NCBI GenBank assembly: GCA_015075365.1
Contig: JABTUN010000001.1
Span: forward strand, 1-64,000
Direction of reading: 5' to 3'
Source of the DNA: Verrucomicrobiaceae bacterium
Lineage (GTDB): Bacteria > Verrucomicrobiota > Verrucomicrobiia > Verrucomicrobiales > Verrucomicrobiaceae
DNA length: 64,000 bases
The position numbers and the translations under genes are program-made. The notes under the pieces were generated by a model. That model was not told where the DNA came from and did no database searches. It saw only the letters and a list, made by a program, of their open reading frames with translations. Shown here piece by piece: positions 16,152-25,549 of the stretch. Numbering within the stretch: position 1 is the stretch's first letter; each line of letters opens with the position of its first letter.

Positions 16152-17593
16152 GCCGGTGACTCGTCCTTCACGAATTGCGTCATCACGGCGGCGATGAGCA
16201 TCGACGCGCCGCCCATCATGACGACTTTGACGGGATCGTTTTCAAACAACTGCTTCACCACGGGCTCTAGGGCCAGCGAGGCGAGGATCTCTGGGATGAC
16301 GATGAAGAAATTGAAGATGCCCATGTAAACGCCCATGCGTCCCGCGGGCAGGGCACCGCTCAAAATGGCATACGGCATCGAAAGGATGCTCGCCCAGGCG
16401 ATGCCGACGCCGATCATCGTGCACTGCCAGAGCAGTTTGGCTTCCGGGCCTTTGAGAAAGCCTGTGGCGATCAAACAAAGCCCGCCGGCGATCAGCGCGA
16501 GGCTGTGCACGGTCTTGCGGCTGGTCTTTTTCGCGAGTGGCGGCAGTGCGAAGGCGACGAGGAAGCACACGTTGGAATACCAGGCGAAGGTTTGGCCGCC
16601 AAAGAGCGTGCCGGCATCAAACTCGGGCGATTTGGCATCCAGCGTGCCGAAAATCTGCTGAGCGGTCGCGAGTCCGAAGAACATCCACATGCAGAAAAGG
16701 CCGAGCCACGTGAAGAACTGCACCACGGCGAGCTGCTTCATCGTTTTCGGCATCTCCGCGATGGCGGAGCCGACTTCCGGTCCGCTCAACACGAGTCCGA
16801 TGATGGCTCCGATGCCGCCACCGATGATGACATGCCAAATGGTGAGCGCATGCTCCACAAGATGCCCGCGAGCGACGCCGAGCAGCAAACCCGACACCGC
16901 GCCGATGAGCATGAACTTCGCGTTGAGGTGGAAGGTTTTGTGCGAGGCCTTCTCGCGCTGAAATGCCTCCATGTCCTCCGGCGGATACTCTTTGCTCGTG
17001 AGCACGGTCCACAGCACCGCGAGCAAAAAGGCGGCCGCACCGAGCTTGAAGGCCCACATCACGGAGAGTGGGATGCCGTTGGAGGCATTGCCGGTGACGC
17101 CAAATTGATCGAGGATGGCGGGCAGGGCGTTTGCGATGGCCGCGCCGATGCCGATGAAGAAGCTCTGCATCACAAAACCGACCGTGCGCTGCTCCGGCGG
17201 CAGTTTGTCGGCCACGAAGGCGCGGAAGGGTTCCATCGAGATGTTGATCGACGCATCGAGCACCCACAGCATCGACGCCGCCACCCACAACGCGGGCGAA
17301 TCTGGCATAAAAAACAGCGCGATGGATGACAAGATGGCTCCCGTGAGGAAATACGGCCGACGACGACCGAGCGCATTCCAGGTGCGGTCGCTCATGCTCC
17401 CGATGATGGGCTGCACGATGAGTCCGGTCATCGGTCCCGCGAGCCAGAGGATGGGGATCTTTGACGGGTCCGCGCCGAGCTTCGTGTAGATGGCGCTCAT
17501 GTTCGCCAGTTGCAGGCCGAAGCCGAACTGGATGCCCAGGAAGCCGAAGCTCATGTTGAAGATCTCGCGAAACGAGAGACGCGGTTTGCTCAT
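16148..17593 (-). CDS. MFS sugar transporter (glycoside/SLC45-like)
   Basis: 481 residues with about 12 membrane segments, beginning [20 protein letters not shown]. The MFS signature between helices 2 and 3 reads [19 protein letters not shown]. The N-terminal [21 protein letters not shown] and the [12 protein letters not shown] loop are typical of sugar symporters related to the SLC45/GPH groups. A central soluble loop of ~60 residues separates the two halves. It sits between malQ (upstream) and the exported GH13 gene (4-bp overlap), so it most likely imports maltose, maltodextrin or a related alpha-glucoside across the inner membrane. Confidence 0.87.
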   Translation of the reverse strand: MSKPRLSFREIFNMSFGFLGIQFGFGLQLANMSAIYTKLGADPSKIPILWLAGPMTGLIVQPIIGSMSDRTWNALGRRRPYFLTGAILSSIALFFMPDSPALWVAASMLWVLDASINISMEPFRAFVADKLPPEQRTVGFVMQSFFIGIGAAIANALPAILDQFGVTGNASNGIPLSVMWAFKLGAAAFLLAVLWTVLTSKEYPPEDMEAFQREKASHKTFHLNAKFMLIGAVSGLLLGVARGHLVEHALTIWHVIIGGGIGAIIGLVLSGPEVGSAIAEMPKTMKQLAVVQFFTWLGLFCMWMFFGLATAQQIFGTLDAKSPEFDAGTLFGGQTFAWYSNVCFLVAFALPPLAKKTSRKTVHSLALIAGGLCLIATGFLKGPEAKLLWQCTMIGVGIAWASILSMPYAILSGALPAGRMGVYMGIFNFFIVIPEILASLALEPVVKQLFENDPVKVVMMGGASMLIAAVMTQFVKDESPA

Positions 17594-17691
17594 GCGGGCG
17601 CGAGAGTCCGCATTTCATCCGCGAAGGCAAGACGCGCGGGCTTGTTCAATTAGCCAAGCAAGGCAGACGAGTTGTCCAGTAACAAGGCATT

Positions 17692-17712
17692 CCCTGTTCC
17701 GCAGGAACAGGG
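17692..17712. repeat. 9-bp-stem hairpin between malQ and the transporter gene
   Basis: CCCTGTTCC-GCA-GGAACAGGG, a perfect palindromic hairpin with no U-run, in the 125-bp gap 17594-17718. It may be a dispersed repeat or an mRNA-stabilising hairpin within the operon. Confidence 0.6.
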
Positions 17713-17718
17713 CTACTT

Positions 17719-19365
17719 TCACGCACGCTTCGTTTCTTTGGCGAGTTCGCGGAATTTCACCGCCTCGGCATTCAGTTCGGGCTTTTCGCGCATCTGCTGC
17801 GCGGTGTGGGGGAAGCGGGTGCGCCAGTTCGCATCGCTGACGACGCCAGGGACGTTGAAGCGGTCGGTCATGCTGAAGAGGTCGGTGATCATGATGGCGG
17901 CGTAGCGGCTGGCGCTGGCGAGGAGGCCGCGCATGAGCTGCCACTTGATCGTGTCGCTGTAGGGCGGGTAATCGCTGGTGGGCGGGATGCCAGCAAACTC
18001 GGCCAGGAGGCGCAACTCGCGGCCGGCTTTCATGCGGTCTTCGTATTCGGGGGCGTGGTGCATGTTGTGGCGGCAGCCGTCCCAGATCGCGGCCATCGGC
18101 GGATGGTCGTGCGTGGCGTAGGTGGTGAAGCTGCACTCGTCGTAGGTGAGGCCGGAGATGGCCTTGTCATCGGGGGTGACCTCCCACTGCGGCACTTTGA
18201 AGCCGGGGATGCCACGCTCGAGCAAATGCGGGCGCACATAGTCCGGCACCGCGCCAAGATCTTCGCCGACGACTTCGGCGCCCTGGGCGGCGGCCTGGAT
18301 CATGCGCAGGTATTTGTCACCCGCGGCTCGATTCGCGGCGCAGTGCTCCGGCGTGTCGTCGTCGTGCTCGATGAAATGCGGCAGATGGCCGCCGGTACGG
18401 GCTTTGGCCTCGTCCTCGGTGAGCGGGAGGAATTCGGCATTCCGCTGCGGACGCCACGGGAAGCCGTAGATGCGGTAAAAGCCGAGCACGTGATCGATGC
18501 GGAAGATGTGGAAGACATCGGTGAGCTTCGCGATGCGCTGACGCCACCACGCGAAGTCGTCCTGCTCCATCACATCCCAGCGGTAAAGCGGGATGCCCCA
18601 GTTCTGGCCCCATTTTTGGACGAAGAGATCGTCTTTGAAGATCTTCTCCGGCGGCGCACCGCCGCTCCAGCCGAGGTTGAAGAGGTGCGGATTCGCGAAG
18701 ACATCGGCGCTGTAGTAGTTCACACCGATGGGGATGTCCCCCATGAGGCGCACGCCGATCTTGGTGCCGTAGTTGCGCAGCTCCCGCCACTGCGTGAAGG
18801 CGATCCACTGCACCCAGGCGTGGTAGGTGGCCTCCGGTCCCTCGGGATCGACGCTGGCGCGGGCATCGGCGGGCCACTGGTCCCACATCTCGTGGCCGTG
18901 CTTGTCGATGAGCGTGCGGAAGATGGCGTAGTCCTTCAACCACGCGGCCTCGGCCTTGCAAAAGGTTGCGAAGGCCTTCGCGCGGGTCTTGTTCTTGCCG
19001 AACCGCGAAAAGGCGAGCTGGAGCAGCTTTGTCTTCACGCGGCGTGCAGTGGGGAAGTTCACCAAGTCGCCGCTGAAGTCCTCGCCGGCCTTCGCGGCGG
19101 TGATGTCGGCTGGCGCTAGCTCCGGCAGGGTGTAGAGCGAGATTTCCAGCAGCACCGGATCGAGCGCCACGGAGCTGATGGCGTTGTAGGGGCTGTTGTC
19201 CGGTCCGGTTTCATTGATGGGCAGGAGCTGCACAAAGCCGATGCCATGCTCCGCCGCCCAATCCATGAGTTCCCGCAGCGCCCGAGTATCGCCGACACCG
19301 AGGTCGTGGTCATGGCGGAGGGCAAAAACAGGCGCGAGGAGGCCAGCGGAGCGTTTGGAGGTCAT
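17719..19365 (-). CDS. malQ: 4-alpha-glucanotransferase
   Basis: Cytosolic GH77 amylomaltase that moves glucan units between maltodextrins and releases glucose. 548 residues. Starts MTSKRSAGLLAPVFALRHDH with the family's LGVGDTRALRELMDWA; nucleophile Asp in FRIDHVLGFYRIYGFP; acid Glu in VVGEDLGAVP; third Asp in YATHDHPP. PINETGPDNSPYNAIS is the usual substrate-pocket segment. First gene of the malQ / transporter / GH13 operon, so its substrate is probably what the transporter brings in. No regulator lies nearby. Confidence 0.94.
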   Translation of the reverse strand: MTSKRSAGLLAPVFALRHDHDLGVGDTRALRELMDWAAEHGIGFVQLLPINETGPDNSPYNAISSVALDPVLLEISLYTLPELAPADITAAKAGEDFSGDLVNFPTARRVKTKLLQLAFSRFGKNKTRAKAFATFCKAEAAWLKDYAIFRTLIDKHGHEMWDQWPADARASVDPEGPEATYHAWVQWIAFTQWRELRNYGTKIGVRLMGDIPIGVNYYSADVFANPHLFNLGWSGGAPPEKIFKDDLFVQKWGQNWGIPLYRWDVMEQDDFAWWRQRIAKLTDVFHIFRIDHVLGFYRIYGFPWRPQRNAEFLPLTEDEAKARTGGHLPHFIEHDDDTPEHCAANRAAGDKYLRMIQAAAQGAEVVGEDLGAVPDYVRPHLLERGIPGFKVPQWEVTPDDKAISGLTYDECSFTTYATHDHPPMAAIWDGCRHNMHHAPEYEDRMKAGRELRLLAEFAGIPPTSDYPPYSDTIKWQLMRGLLASASRYAAIMITDLFSMTDRFNVPGVVSDANWRTRFPHTAQQMREKPELNAEAVKFRELAKETKRA

Positions 19366-19502
19366 AAATCGGGCTGCGATGATGCGGCCAGGCGGATCAG
19401 ATGCAAATGCCGTGCCGTCTCTTTGGCGAAATGAACAAGGACGGGCTGGACAAGGCGATGCGTCCCTTGTTGACCCCGCCAGCCCGCCCTTTAACTGCCG
19501 GG

Positions 19503-20048
19503 ATGGCCCTCAAAGCAACCATCTACAAAGCCGCCGTGTCCTTCTCCGACCTGGACCGCAATGTGTATGCCGATCACGACATCACCATCGCCCGTCATCC
19601 GTCCGAAACGGAGGAGCGCATGATGACGCGGCTGCTGGCCTGGGTGCTGAACGCGCCGGCAAACAACGACCAAGGCACGCTGGAGTTCGGGAAGGACATG
19701 TGGGAGCCGGAGGAGCCGTCCCTGGTGCAAAACGACCTCACCGGCCTGCGCCTGCATGAGATCGAAATCGGCCAGCCGGAGGAAAAACGCCTCGTGCGCG
19801 CCTGCGGACGGTCGAAACGGGTCACCGTGTACAGCTTCGGCGCCACCACGGCGTCCTGGTGGGCCTCCGTGGCCGAAAAGATGGCCCGGGTGCGCAACCT
19901 GACCGTGTGGCAGCTTGCGCCAGAGTCTGTGAGAGCGCTGGCAGACCGCGTCATGAAGCTGCAGATCACCGTGCAGGACCATGTCATCACCGTGGACGGT
20001 GCGGGCGGGAGCGTGGAGATCGTGCCTGGGCGGATCACCGGAGGCTGA
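19503..20048 (+). CDS. YaeQ-family protein
   Basis: 181 residues, the same length as E. coli YaeQ. Family segments are MALKATIYKAAVSFSDLDR, HPSETEERMMTRLLAWVLNA, EIGQPEEKRLVRACGRSK and TVYSFGATTASWW. YaeQ has a PD-(D/E)xK nuclease-like fold of uncertain function; here GQPEEKRLVRACG holds the E-x-x-(K/R) segment. The ATG at 19503 fits; an in-frame ATG 34 codons upstream gives a non-conserved extension. Transcribed alone, divergent from malQ. Confidence 0.9.
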   Translation: MALKATIYKAAVSFSDLDRNVYADHDITIARHPSETEERMMTRLLAWVLNAPANNDQGTLEFGKDMWEPEEPSLVQNDLTGLRLHEIEIGQPEEKRLVRACGRSKRVTVYSFGATTASWWASVAEKMARVRNLTVWQLAPESVRALADRVMKLQITVQDHVITVDGAGGSVEIVPGRITGG

Positions 20049-20314
20049 ATTGACAAGACCATGCTTTAACCCGCCCCAGCTCCGATCCGGTAACAGCGGG
20101 ACCCGGCATTTGCCCCGGCGCGCGCAACACCCAGCCGCCCCCTCTGTGGCAGCACTCGCCAGACTTCCCCCGAACGCGCCGCCCTAGTGAGTCGGCCAAC
20201 CACGGTTCAGATGAACTCCTGCAGACCGGGTTTGCACTTATCCCCAATCCCGGCGCTGAGAATGTGAAAAACTGTTTGTTGCCGCGCACAAGCCCGCCCG
20301 CTTGAATCCCAGCC

Positions 20315-21139
20315 ATGAAAAGCGCCCGCCATGCTTCCGCCATCTCCGGCAAGGAGCTCAAGCGATTGATCGCGGGCCTTATTGTCTCCGCACAGCGGGA
20401 TGTCGGACGGCTGGCGGTTCACGAGGCCGTGGCTACCCACCATCTGCGCGTGCGGATGAAGAAGCTGCTCGCTCTGCTGCGTCTGGCCCATGATTGCGTG
20501 CCGGATCACACCTTTGAGGCCATGCGCATGCACCTCCGCGCGGTGAAGAATGCCTGCGCGGGCAACCGTGACCGCGTGGTGCGGGACAAGCTCGTCGAAA
20601 AGCTCGCGCGCCGCTTTCACCTCGCACCACAGCACCGCATGGACAAGAGCGTGAGGCCTGCGCCGCCTCCCGCCTCCTTTCTACGGCACCAGCTCTGCGC
20701 GCTGGAGCAGTTGGTGGAGACATCTCGGATCGAAAACCTGAGCCCGGAGCAGATCATCGCCGCGCATGCCATCACCTACCGGCGCGGCCGCCGCCTGATG
20801 AAGGATGCATTTGACGGTGCGGAGGACAAAACGCTGCACCGCTGGCGTCATCGCGTGAAGGATCTGCATTATCAGACCCTCGCGCTCTCCCATCTGCCCG
20901 GTTCCGTGCGCCGGGTGCGCCGCGCCCGCAAACTCGGCAGCCTGCTCGGACGCGAGCGCGATCTCGGCAATCTGGCCCGTGAGCCCGCCTACGCGGTCAA
21001 GCGCGGTCCGTGGAGCCATCTCATCCATGAGCACCGCTCCAAGCTGCGCGAGCGCATCCTCATCCTGGGTCACAAGCTCTACGATCCCGCCGCCCAGGCG
21101 TTTCAGCACAAGATGGAGAAGCAGATGGAGCCTGCTTGA
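20315..21139 (+). CDS. CHAD-domain protein
   Basis: 274-residue helical, strongly basic protein. The two His-containing helices of CHAD are clear: HEAVATHHLRVRMKKLLALL and KTLHRWRHRVKDLHYQTLAL, with Arg/Lys lining the helices. CHAD proteins bind polyphosphate granules. No CYTH/triphosphatase partner is fused or adjacent. Upstream, 20049-20314 holds no gene or clear promoter. It ends convergent with murI, 9 bp apart, with a short TGACCT/AGGTCA hairpin between them. Confidence 0.85.
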   Translation: MKSARHASAISGKELKRLIAGLIVSAQRDVGRLAVHEAVATHHLRVRMKKLLALLRLAHDCVPDHTFEAMRMHLRAVKNACAGNRDRVVRDKLVEKLARRFHLAPQHRMDKSVRPAPPPASFLRHQLCALEQLVETSRIENLSPEQIIAAHAITYRRGRRLMKDAFDGAEDKTLHRWRHRVKDLHYQTLALSHLPGSVRRVRRARKLGSLLGRERDLGNLAREPAYAVKRGPWSHLIHEHRSKLRERILILGHKLYDPAAQAFQHKMEKQMEPA

Positions 21140-21148
21140 CCTGAGAGG

Positions 21149-21961
21149 TCACACCACCGCCTTCTTCACCTTGCCGAAATCCGTGCCGAGGAAGCGCTTC
21201 GCCAGGTTCTCGGCCTGCTCGGAGTGGTCGGTGAGGTAAATCTCCAGCGAGGGCTTGGATTTCGTCGTCCGCAGCAGGTTGTCCTGCTCCAGCTTCGTCT
21301 TCACATGCACCGCACAGGTGCTGGCGGAGTCCACGAGGCGCACTTTCTGCCCCAGCATGCGCTTCAAGACCGGAACAAGCAGCGGGTAGTGCGTGCAGCC
21401 GAGCACGAGCGTGTCGATGCCCTTGTCGAGCATGGGCTTCAGATACTCACGCAACACGGACTTGAGCGCCGGATGATCCGTCCAGCCTTCCTCGACGAAA
21501 GGTACGAGCAGCGGTGTTGCACGCGCCTCGATCATCACATCGGGCCGCCGCATCGCGATCTCATGCTGATACGCATGACTCCGAATCGTCCCCGCCGTGC
21601 CGATGATGCCCACACGTTCGCACGACGGCTCTGACAGCGTCGCCTCGACCCCTGGGCCAAGCACGCCGATCACCGGCACGCGAAACGTGGCCTGCAAAAC
21701 GGGCAGCGCATGCGCCGTGGCCGTGTTGCACGCCACCACGACGGCCTTCACGCCATGCGAGACGAGAAACTGCGTGTCCTCCATCGAGAAGCGCCGGATC
21801 GTGTCCGGCGACTTCGAGCCATAGGGCACACGTGCCGTGTCACCGAGATAGACAATGGACTCGTTCGGCAACAAGTCCCGCAGCGCCCGCACGACCGTCA
21901 ATCCCCCCACACCGGAATCAAAGACGCCGAGGGGACTGTTTGCGGTGACGGGAGTGCTCAT
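21149..21961 (-). CDS. murI: Glutamate racemase
   Basis: Makes D-glutamate for peptidoglycan. 270 residues with all key motifs: GVFDSGVGGLTVVRAL, VYLGDTARVPYG, the first catalytic cysteine in VVACNTATAH, EEGWTDHP and the second cysteine in LGCTHYPLL. Downstream of argF by 8 bp on the same strand, so probably translated from the arginine operon mRNA as its last gene. Cytosolic. Confidence 0.95.
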   Translation of the reverse strand: MSTPVTANSPLGVFDSGVGGLTVVRALRDLLPNESIVYLGDTARVPYGSKSPDTIRRFSMEDTQFLVSHGVKAVVVACNTATAHALPVLQATFRVPVIGVLGPGVEATLSEPSCERVGIIGTAGTIRSHAYQHEIAMRRPDVMIEARATPLLVPFVEEGWTDHPALKSVLREYLKPMLDKGIDTLVLGCTHYPLLVPVLKRMLGQKVRLVDSASTCAVHVKTKLEQDNLLRTTKSKPSLEIYLTDHSEQAENLAKRFLGTDFGKVKKAVV

Positions 21962-21969
21962 GATGGCAA

Positions 21970-22872
21970 TCAGCTTTTCCGCGTGATCTGCACGATCACC
22001 GCTTTCTGCGCATGGAGGCGGTTTTCGGCCTGGTCGAAGATGACGTCGGCGTTGGCTTCCATCACCTCATCGGTGATTTCCTTGCCGCGGTAGGCGGGGA
22101 GGCAGTGCATGACGATGGCGTTCGGTTTGGCGTGCTTCAGAAGCGCGTCGTTGATCTGCCAGGGCTTCAAAATCTCGATGCGGTCGGCGCTTTCGGCTTC
22201 CTTGCCCATGCTGACCCACACGTCGGTGTAGAGCACATCGCAGCCCTTCACGGCCTCGACGGGATCATCGACGACGCAGATGGTGCCGGCGGGCACGTTG
22301 CGCATGAAGCTCTCCTGCGGCTGAAAGGCCTTCGGGGCGCCGATGACGAGCTCGAAGCCGAGTCTGGCCGAGGCCCAGATCCATGAGCGGGCGACGTTGC
22401 AATCGCCATCGCCGAGGAAGCAGACGCGTTTGCCAGCCCATCCTCCGAGGCGCTCCTGAATCGTCTGCAAGTCGGCGAGGATCTGGCAGGGATGCTCGTC
22501 ATCGGTCAAGGCGTTGATCGTGGGAATGCCGCTGAGTTTGGCGAAATCGACCACGTCCTGCTGCGCGAAGGTGCGGATGACCGCGCCGTGAATCATGCGG
22601 CCCAAAACGCGGGCGGTGTCCTTGATCGGCTCGCCACGACCGAGCTGGATGTCGGCTCCCGAGAGGAACATCACCTGACCGCCAAGCTCGCGAATGCCGA
22701 CCTCGAAGCTCACGCGGGTGCGCGTGGAGGACTTCGTGAAGATGAGCGCCCATTGCTGCCCCGTGAGCACCTGCGGCGACGACGTGCGGTCCTTTTTCAG
22801 CACGCACGCGAGATCGACGATCTTTTCGATCTGCTCTTTGCTGAGTTCTTCGATGGAAAGGAGATGGTTCAT
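21970..22872 (-). CDS. argF: Ornithine carbamoyltransferase
   Basis: Joins carbamoyl phosphate to ornithine to give citrulline. 300 residues. Carbamoyl-phosphate loop FTKSSTRTRVSFE, then HGAVIRTF, the DDEHPCQILAD segment with HPCQ and the ornithine-site loop MHCLPAYRG. Starts MNHLLSIEELSKEQIEKI. Between argD and murI in the operon; a short dispersed repeat arm (22873-22904) fills the gap to argD. Confidence 0.95.
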   Translation of the reverse strand: MNHLLSIEELSKEQIEKIVDLACVLKKDRTSSPQVLTGQQWALIFTKSSTRTRVSFEVGIRELGGQVMFLSGADIQLGRGEPIKDTARVLGRMIHGAVIRTFAQQDVVDFAKLSGIPTINALTDDEHPCQILADLQTIQERLGGWAGKRVCFLGDGDCNVARSWIWASARLGFELVIGAPKAFQPQESFMRNVPAGTICVVDDPVEAVKGCDVLYTDVWVSMGKEAESADRIEILKPWQINDALLKHAKPNAIVMHCLPAYRGKEITDEVMEANADVIFDQAENRLHAQKAVIVQITRKS

Positions 22873-22904
22873 AGAGCGGAGGGCAGAGGGCTAAGAGCAG
22901 AGAG
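22873..22904. repeat. Arm of the AGAGCGGAGGGCAGAGG dispersed repeat
   Basis: Purine-rich AGAGCGGAGGGCAGAGG then GCTAAGAGCAGAGAG, filling the whole gap between the argD stop and argF start. Related to the inverted repeat at 5674-5776. It lies where argF's ribosome binding site must be. Confidence 0.55.
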
Positions 22905-24146
22905 TCACAGCAACGAATCGAGCGTGGCTTTGAAGATCGCGAGGCCTTCGTTGGCATGCGCTTCGGTGATGTTCAGGGGCGAGAGCCAGCGGACGACGTT
23001 CGGACCGGCGGGGGTGACCATCATGCCGGCGTCGAGAAGCTTTTGCGCGAGGAAGATGGAGGCGGCTTTGTCACCGGCCTTGGCTTTGAAGGCCTCGGCG
23101 TTGAGTTCCCAGCCGATGAAGAGGCCGAGCTGGCGCACTTCTTGGATGAGCGGGTGATTCCACTCGCGACCGGCGGCGGCGATGGCCGCACCGCGGGTCT
23201 TGGCGTTGTCGCAGAGTTTTTCGTCGAGGATCGTGCGCAGCGTGGCAATGCCGACGGCGCAGGCGAGCGGCGAACCGCCGTAGGTGGTGCCGTGCGTGCC
23301 GGGGCCGAGCACTTTGCCCGGCTCGCGACGGTCGTTGATCCAGAACGAACCGAGCGGGAAGCCGCTGCCGATCGCTTTGGCCCAACTGATGCCATCGGGT
23401 TGAATTTCATCGCCGGGGACAATGCTGCGCCAGCCGGCCATTTCGCCCGCACGGCCAAACCCGACCTGAACTTCGTCCAGGAGCAGCAGCAGGTCCTTTT
23501 CGCGGCACAACGACTGTGCACCGCGCAAAAACTCGGCCGTGACGGCATTCACGCCGCTTTCGCCCTGCACGGGCTCGACGAGGATGGCGACCGTTTTGTC
23601 GGTGATCGCGGCTTTGAGGGCTTCGAGATCGTTGAACGGCACATACACGAATCCGGGCGGCAACGGCCCGAAGCCGCCGTGGATCTTCTCCTGCGCCGTG
23701 GCGGTCATCGCGCCGAAGGTGCGGCCGTGGAAGCTGCCGGTAAACGTGATGATCTCGAAGCGACCGCCGGTCTGCTGGCCGTATTTGCGGGCGAATTTGA
23801 TGAGGCCTTCGTTCGCCTCCGCGCCGCTGTTGCAGAAGAAGCACTTGCCGGGAATCTCCACGCATTCCTCGACGATGAGACGCGCCAGTTCGGCCTGCTT
23901 GTCGATGCAATACCAGTTCGACACATGGATGAGCGTCCTCGCCTGCTCGGCGAGCGCCTTCACCACCGGCGGCGGGCAATGCCCGAGCGGGCACACGGCC
24001 ACACCGCCCGCGAAATCGAGATACTTCTTCCCATCGCGATCCCACACATACGCGCCCTCACCACGCACGGGCCACACATCGTAACGGCCGTAGTTGCCGA
24101 GCACGTATTGCGAGAGCCATTGGGTTTCAGGGTGAGGAGCGGACAT
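22905..24146 (-). CDS. argD: Acetylornithine aminotransferase
   Basis: PLP aminotransferase (class III) of arginine synthesis, making N-acetylornithine. 413 residues: GAYVWDRDGKKYLDFAGGVA, CNSGAEANEGLIKFAR, GSFHGRTFGAMTATAQ, LLLDEVQVGFGRAGE with the cofactor Asp, and the PLP lysine in GISWAKAIGSGFPLG. Starts MSAPHPETQWLSQYVLGNYG. The toxin-antitoxin pair and a repeat separate it from argB; argF follows after 32 bp. Confidence 0.94.
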   Translation of the reverse strand: MSAPHPETQWLSQYVLGNYGRYDVWPVRGEGAYVWDRDGKKYLDFAGGVAVCPLGHCPPPVVKALAEQARTLIHVSNWYCIDKQAELARLIVEECVEIPGKCFFCNSGAEANEGLIKFARKYGQQTGGRFEIITFTGSFHGRTFGAMTATAQEKIHGGFGPLPPGFVYVPFNDLEALKAAITDKTVAILVEPVQGESGVNAVTAEFLRGAQSLCREKDLLLLLDEVQVGFGRAGEMAGWRSIVPGDEIQPDGISWAKAIGSGFPLGSFWINDRREPGKVLGPGTHGTTYGGSPLACAVGIATLRTILDEKLCDNAKTRGAAIAAAGREWNHPLIQEVRQLGLFIGWELNAEAFKAKAGDKAASIFLAQKLLDAGMMVTPAGPNVVRWLSPLNITEAHANEGLAIFKATLDSLL

Positions 24147-24190
24147 GGAGGGATGGAGGTGGAGGAATGGAGTGTTGGAGTTGTGGAGAA
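24147..24190. repeat. GGAGTGTTGGAG-type dispersed repeat
   Basis: Purine-rich run of GGAG/TGGAG units immediately before argD, between it and the toxin gene. The complementary type (CCACCACTCC) is at 2383-2437. Confidence 0.5.
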
Positions 24191-24194
24191 CTGA

Positions 24195-24455
24195 TTAGCG
24201 GTAGATGTCGCGGCGGTGACCGATTTTGATGACCATGACGATGAGTTGCGCGTCTTGGATATCGTAAATGATGCGGTAGTCGCCAACTCGCACGCGCCAG
24301 GAGGTTGAACCAGACATTTTGATCGTTCCTGGAGGCCTTGGATTCGATGCTAACGAATCAACGGCTTTTTGAATCCGCTTTTGCTCGGCTTGAGGCAATG
24401 ATTGGAGTTCTTTCTCCGCCCGGCGATCAAAGATGATTTGATACGCTTCGCTCAT
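24195..24455 (-). CDS. RelE/ParE-superfamily toxin
   Basis: 86 residues with the RelE fold pattern: MSEAYQIIFDRRAEKELQSL, then WRVRVGDYRIIYDI and the C-terminal KIGHRRDIYR. Conserved Arg and Tyr of WRVRVGDYRIIY and the terminal HRRDIY are the usual catalytic residues of ribosome-dependent mRNA interferases of this group. The start at 24455 overlaps the antitoxin stop by 4 bp, the classic arrangement. The pair sits inside the arginine operon between argB and argD. Confidence 0.87.
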   Translation of the reverse strand: MSEAYQIIFDRRAEKELQSLPQAEQKRIQKAVDSLASNPRPPGTIKMSGSTSWRVRVGDYRIIYDIQDAQLIVMVIKIGHRRDIYR

Positions 24456-24658
24456 CCTTCGAGCCCTAGGTTTCTTTTCACTTCCTCCCAAGGGACCGTC
24501 TCCGCCTCCCCGCGCTCAATTTCGCCCAAGATGCGTTTTGCATCCTCGGCATCCTCAATGTCTTCCAGAGCCTCGTGAATCCCGAGCATGATTTCACGCA
24601 TCTCTTCGGGGGAGAGGGTGACGATGTCAGCAAGCTTTTCTTTGGCGACGGAACTCAT
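24452..24658 (-). CDS. Antitoxin of the RelE-type pair
   Basis: 68-residue acidic protein starting MSSVAKEKLADIVTLSPEEM, ending EEVKRNLGLEG. The GEAETVPWEEVK segment resembles the C-terminal toxin-binding part of short RelB/addiction-module antitoxins. Translationally coupled to the toxin gene by a 4-bp overlap; in such systems the antitoxin also represses the pair. No separate DNA-binding domain is obvious. Confidence 0.8.
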   Translation of the reverse strand: MSSVAKEKLADIVTLSPEEMREIMLGIHEALEDIEDAEDAKRILGEIERGEAETVPWEEVKRNLGLEG

Positions 24659-24700
24659 GGAAGCAAATTAATGTCCTCGGCAGAAACGGCAACCCGGGTT

Positions 24701-25549
24701 TTAGAGGTGAATCTCCGTGCCGATGCCGCCATCGGTGAAGATTTCGAGGATCAGCGCATGCGGCAGTCGGCCGTCGATGAGGTGGACTTTGCCGACGCCG
24801 CCGCGGAGGGAGTCGAGGGAGCTGTCCACCTTCGGGATCATGCCGCCGCTGATGACCTTCTCGGCCTTCAGTTTGGCGATGCTGGCCTCGTCGAGGCTCG
24901 GGATGAGCGTGCTGTCGTCTTTCGGATCGCGCATCACGCCGCGGACGTCGCTGAGGAAGATGAGCTTGGTGGCCTTGAGGCGTTTGGCGAGGGCGCAGGC
25001 AGCGAGGTCGGCGTTCACGTTGAGCGTTTTGCCGCTGGCGAGCTCGCGTGCGACGGGAGAAACGACGGGGACGAACTCACCGGCCACAGCAGCTTGGATG
25101 AGGCCGAGTTTGCAGTCGTTCACTTCGCCGACCCAGCCGAGGTCGCCCTTCATTTTTTCGCCGAGGAAGACTTCGGTGCCGGGAATGCCGACCGCTTTGC
25201 CGCCGAAGGCATTGATCTTGTTCACGATCTCCGGGTTGATCACGCGGGCGAGGGTCTCTTCGACGATCTTGATCGTTTCGTCATCGGTGACGCGCATGCC
25301 ATTGATGAATTTGGCCTCCAAGCCTGATTCGACCATCGCTTTGGAGATCGCCTTGCCGCCACCGTGCACGATGACGGGATTGATGCCCACGGCTTCGAGG
25401 AAAACGACATCGCGCAGGAACGAATCGACCTGCACCGGGTCCTCCATGGCGCTGCCGCCGACTTTGATGAGAAAGGTGCAGCCACGGAAGGACTGCATAT
25501 AGGGCAGTGCTTCGAGCAGCACCGCGGATTTTTGGATTTGGTCGGTCAT
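24701..25549 (-). CDS. argB: Acetylglutamate kinase
   Basis: Phosphorylates N-acetylglutamate with ATP, second step of arginine synthesis. 282 residues: TFLIKVGGSAM (nucleotide-binding Lys), NPVIVHGGGKAIS, LNVNADLAACALAKRL, LIFLSDVRGVM, SGGMIPKVDSSLDSL. The start at 25549 (MTDQIQKSAVLLEALPYM) overlaps the argJ stop by 4 bp. Members with this N-terminal helix are often arginine-inhibited, which is likely but not shown. Confidence 0.95.
   Translation of the reverse strand: MTDQIQKSAVLLEALPYMQSFRGCTFLIKVGGSAMEDPVQVDSFLRDVVFLEAVGINPVIVHGGGKAISKAMVESGLEAKFINGMRVTDDETIKIVEETLARVINPEIVNKINAFGGKAVGIPGTEVFLGEKMKGDLGWVGEVNDCKLGLIQAAVAGEFVPVVSPVARELASGKTLNVNADLAACALAKRLKATKLIFLSDVRGVMRDPKDDSTLIPSLDEASIAKLKAEKVISGGMIPKVDSSLDSLRGGVGKVHLIDGRLPHALILEIFTDGGIGTEIHL

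Noticed and set aside
20049..20100. Promoter from TTGACA at about 20050 after the yaeQ-like gene
   Set aside because: No -10-like hexamer at 16-18 bp spacing.
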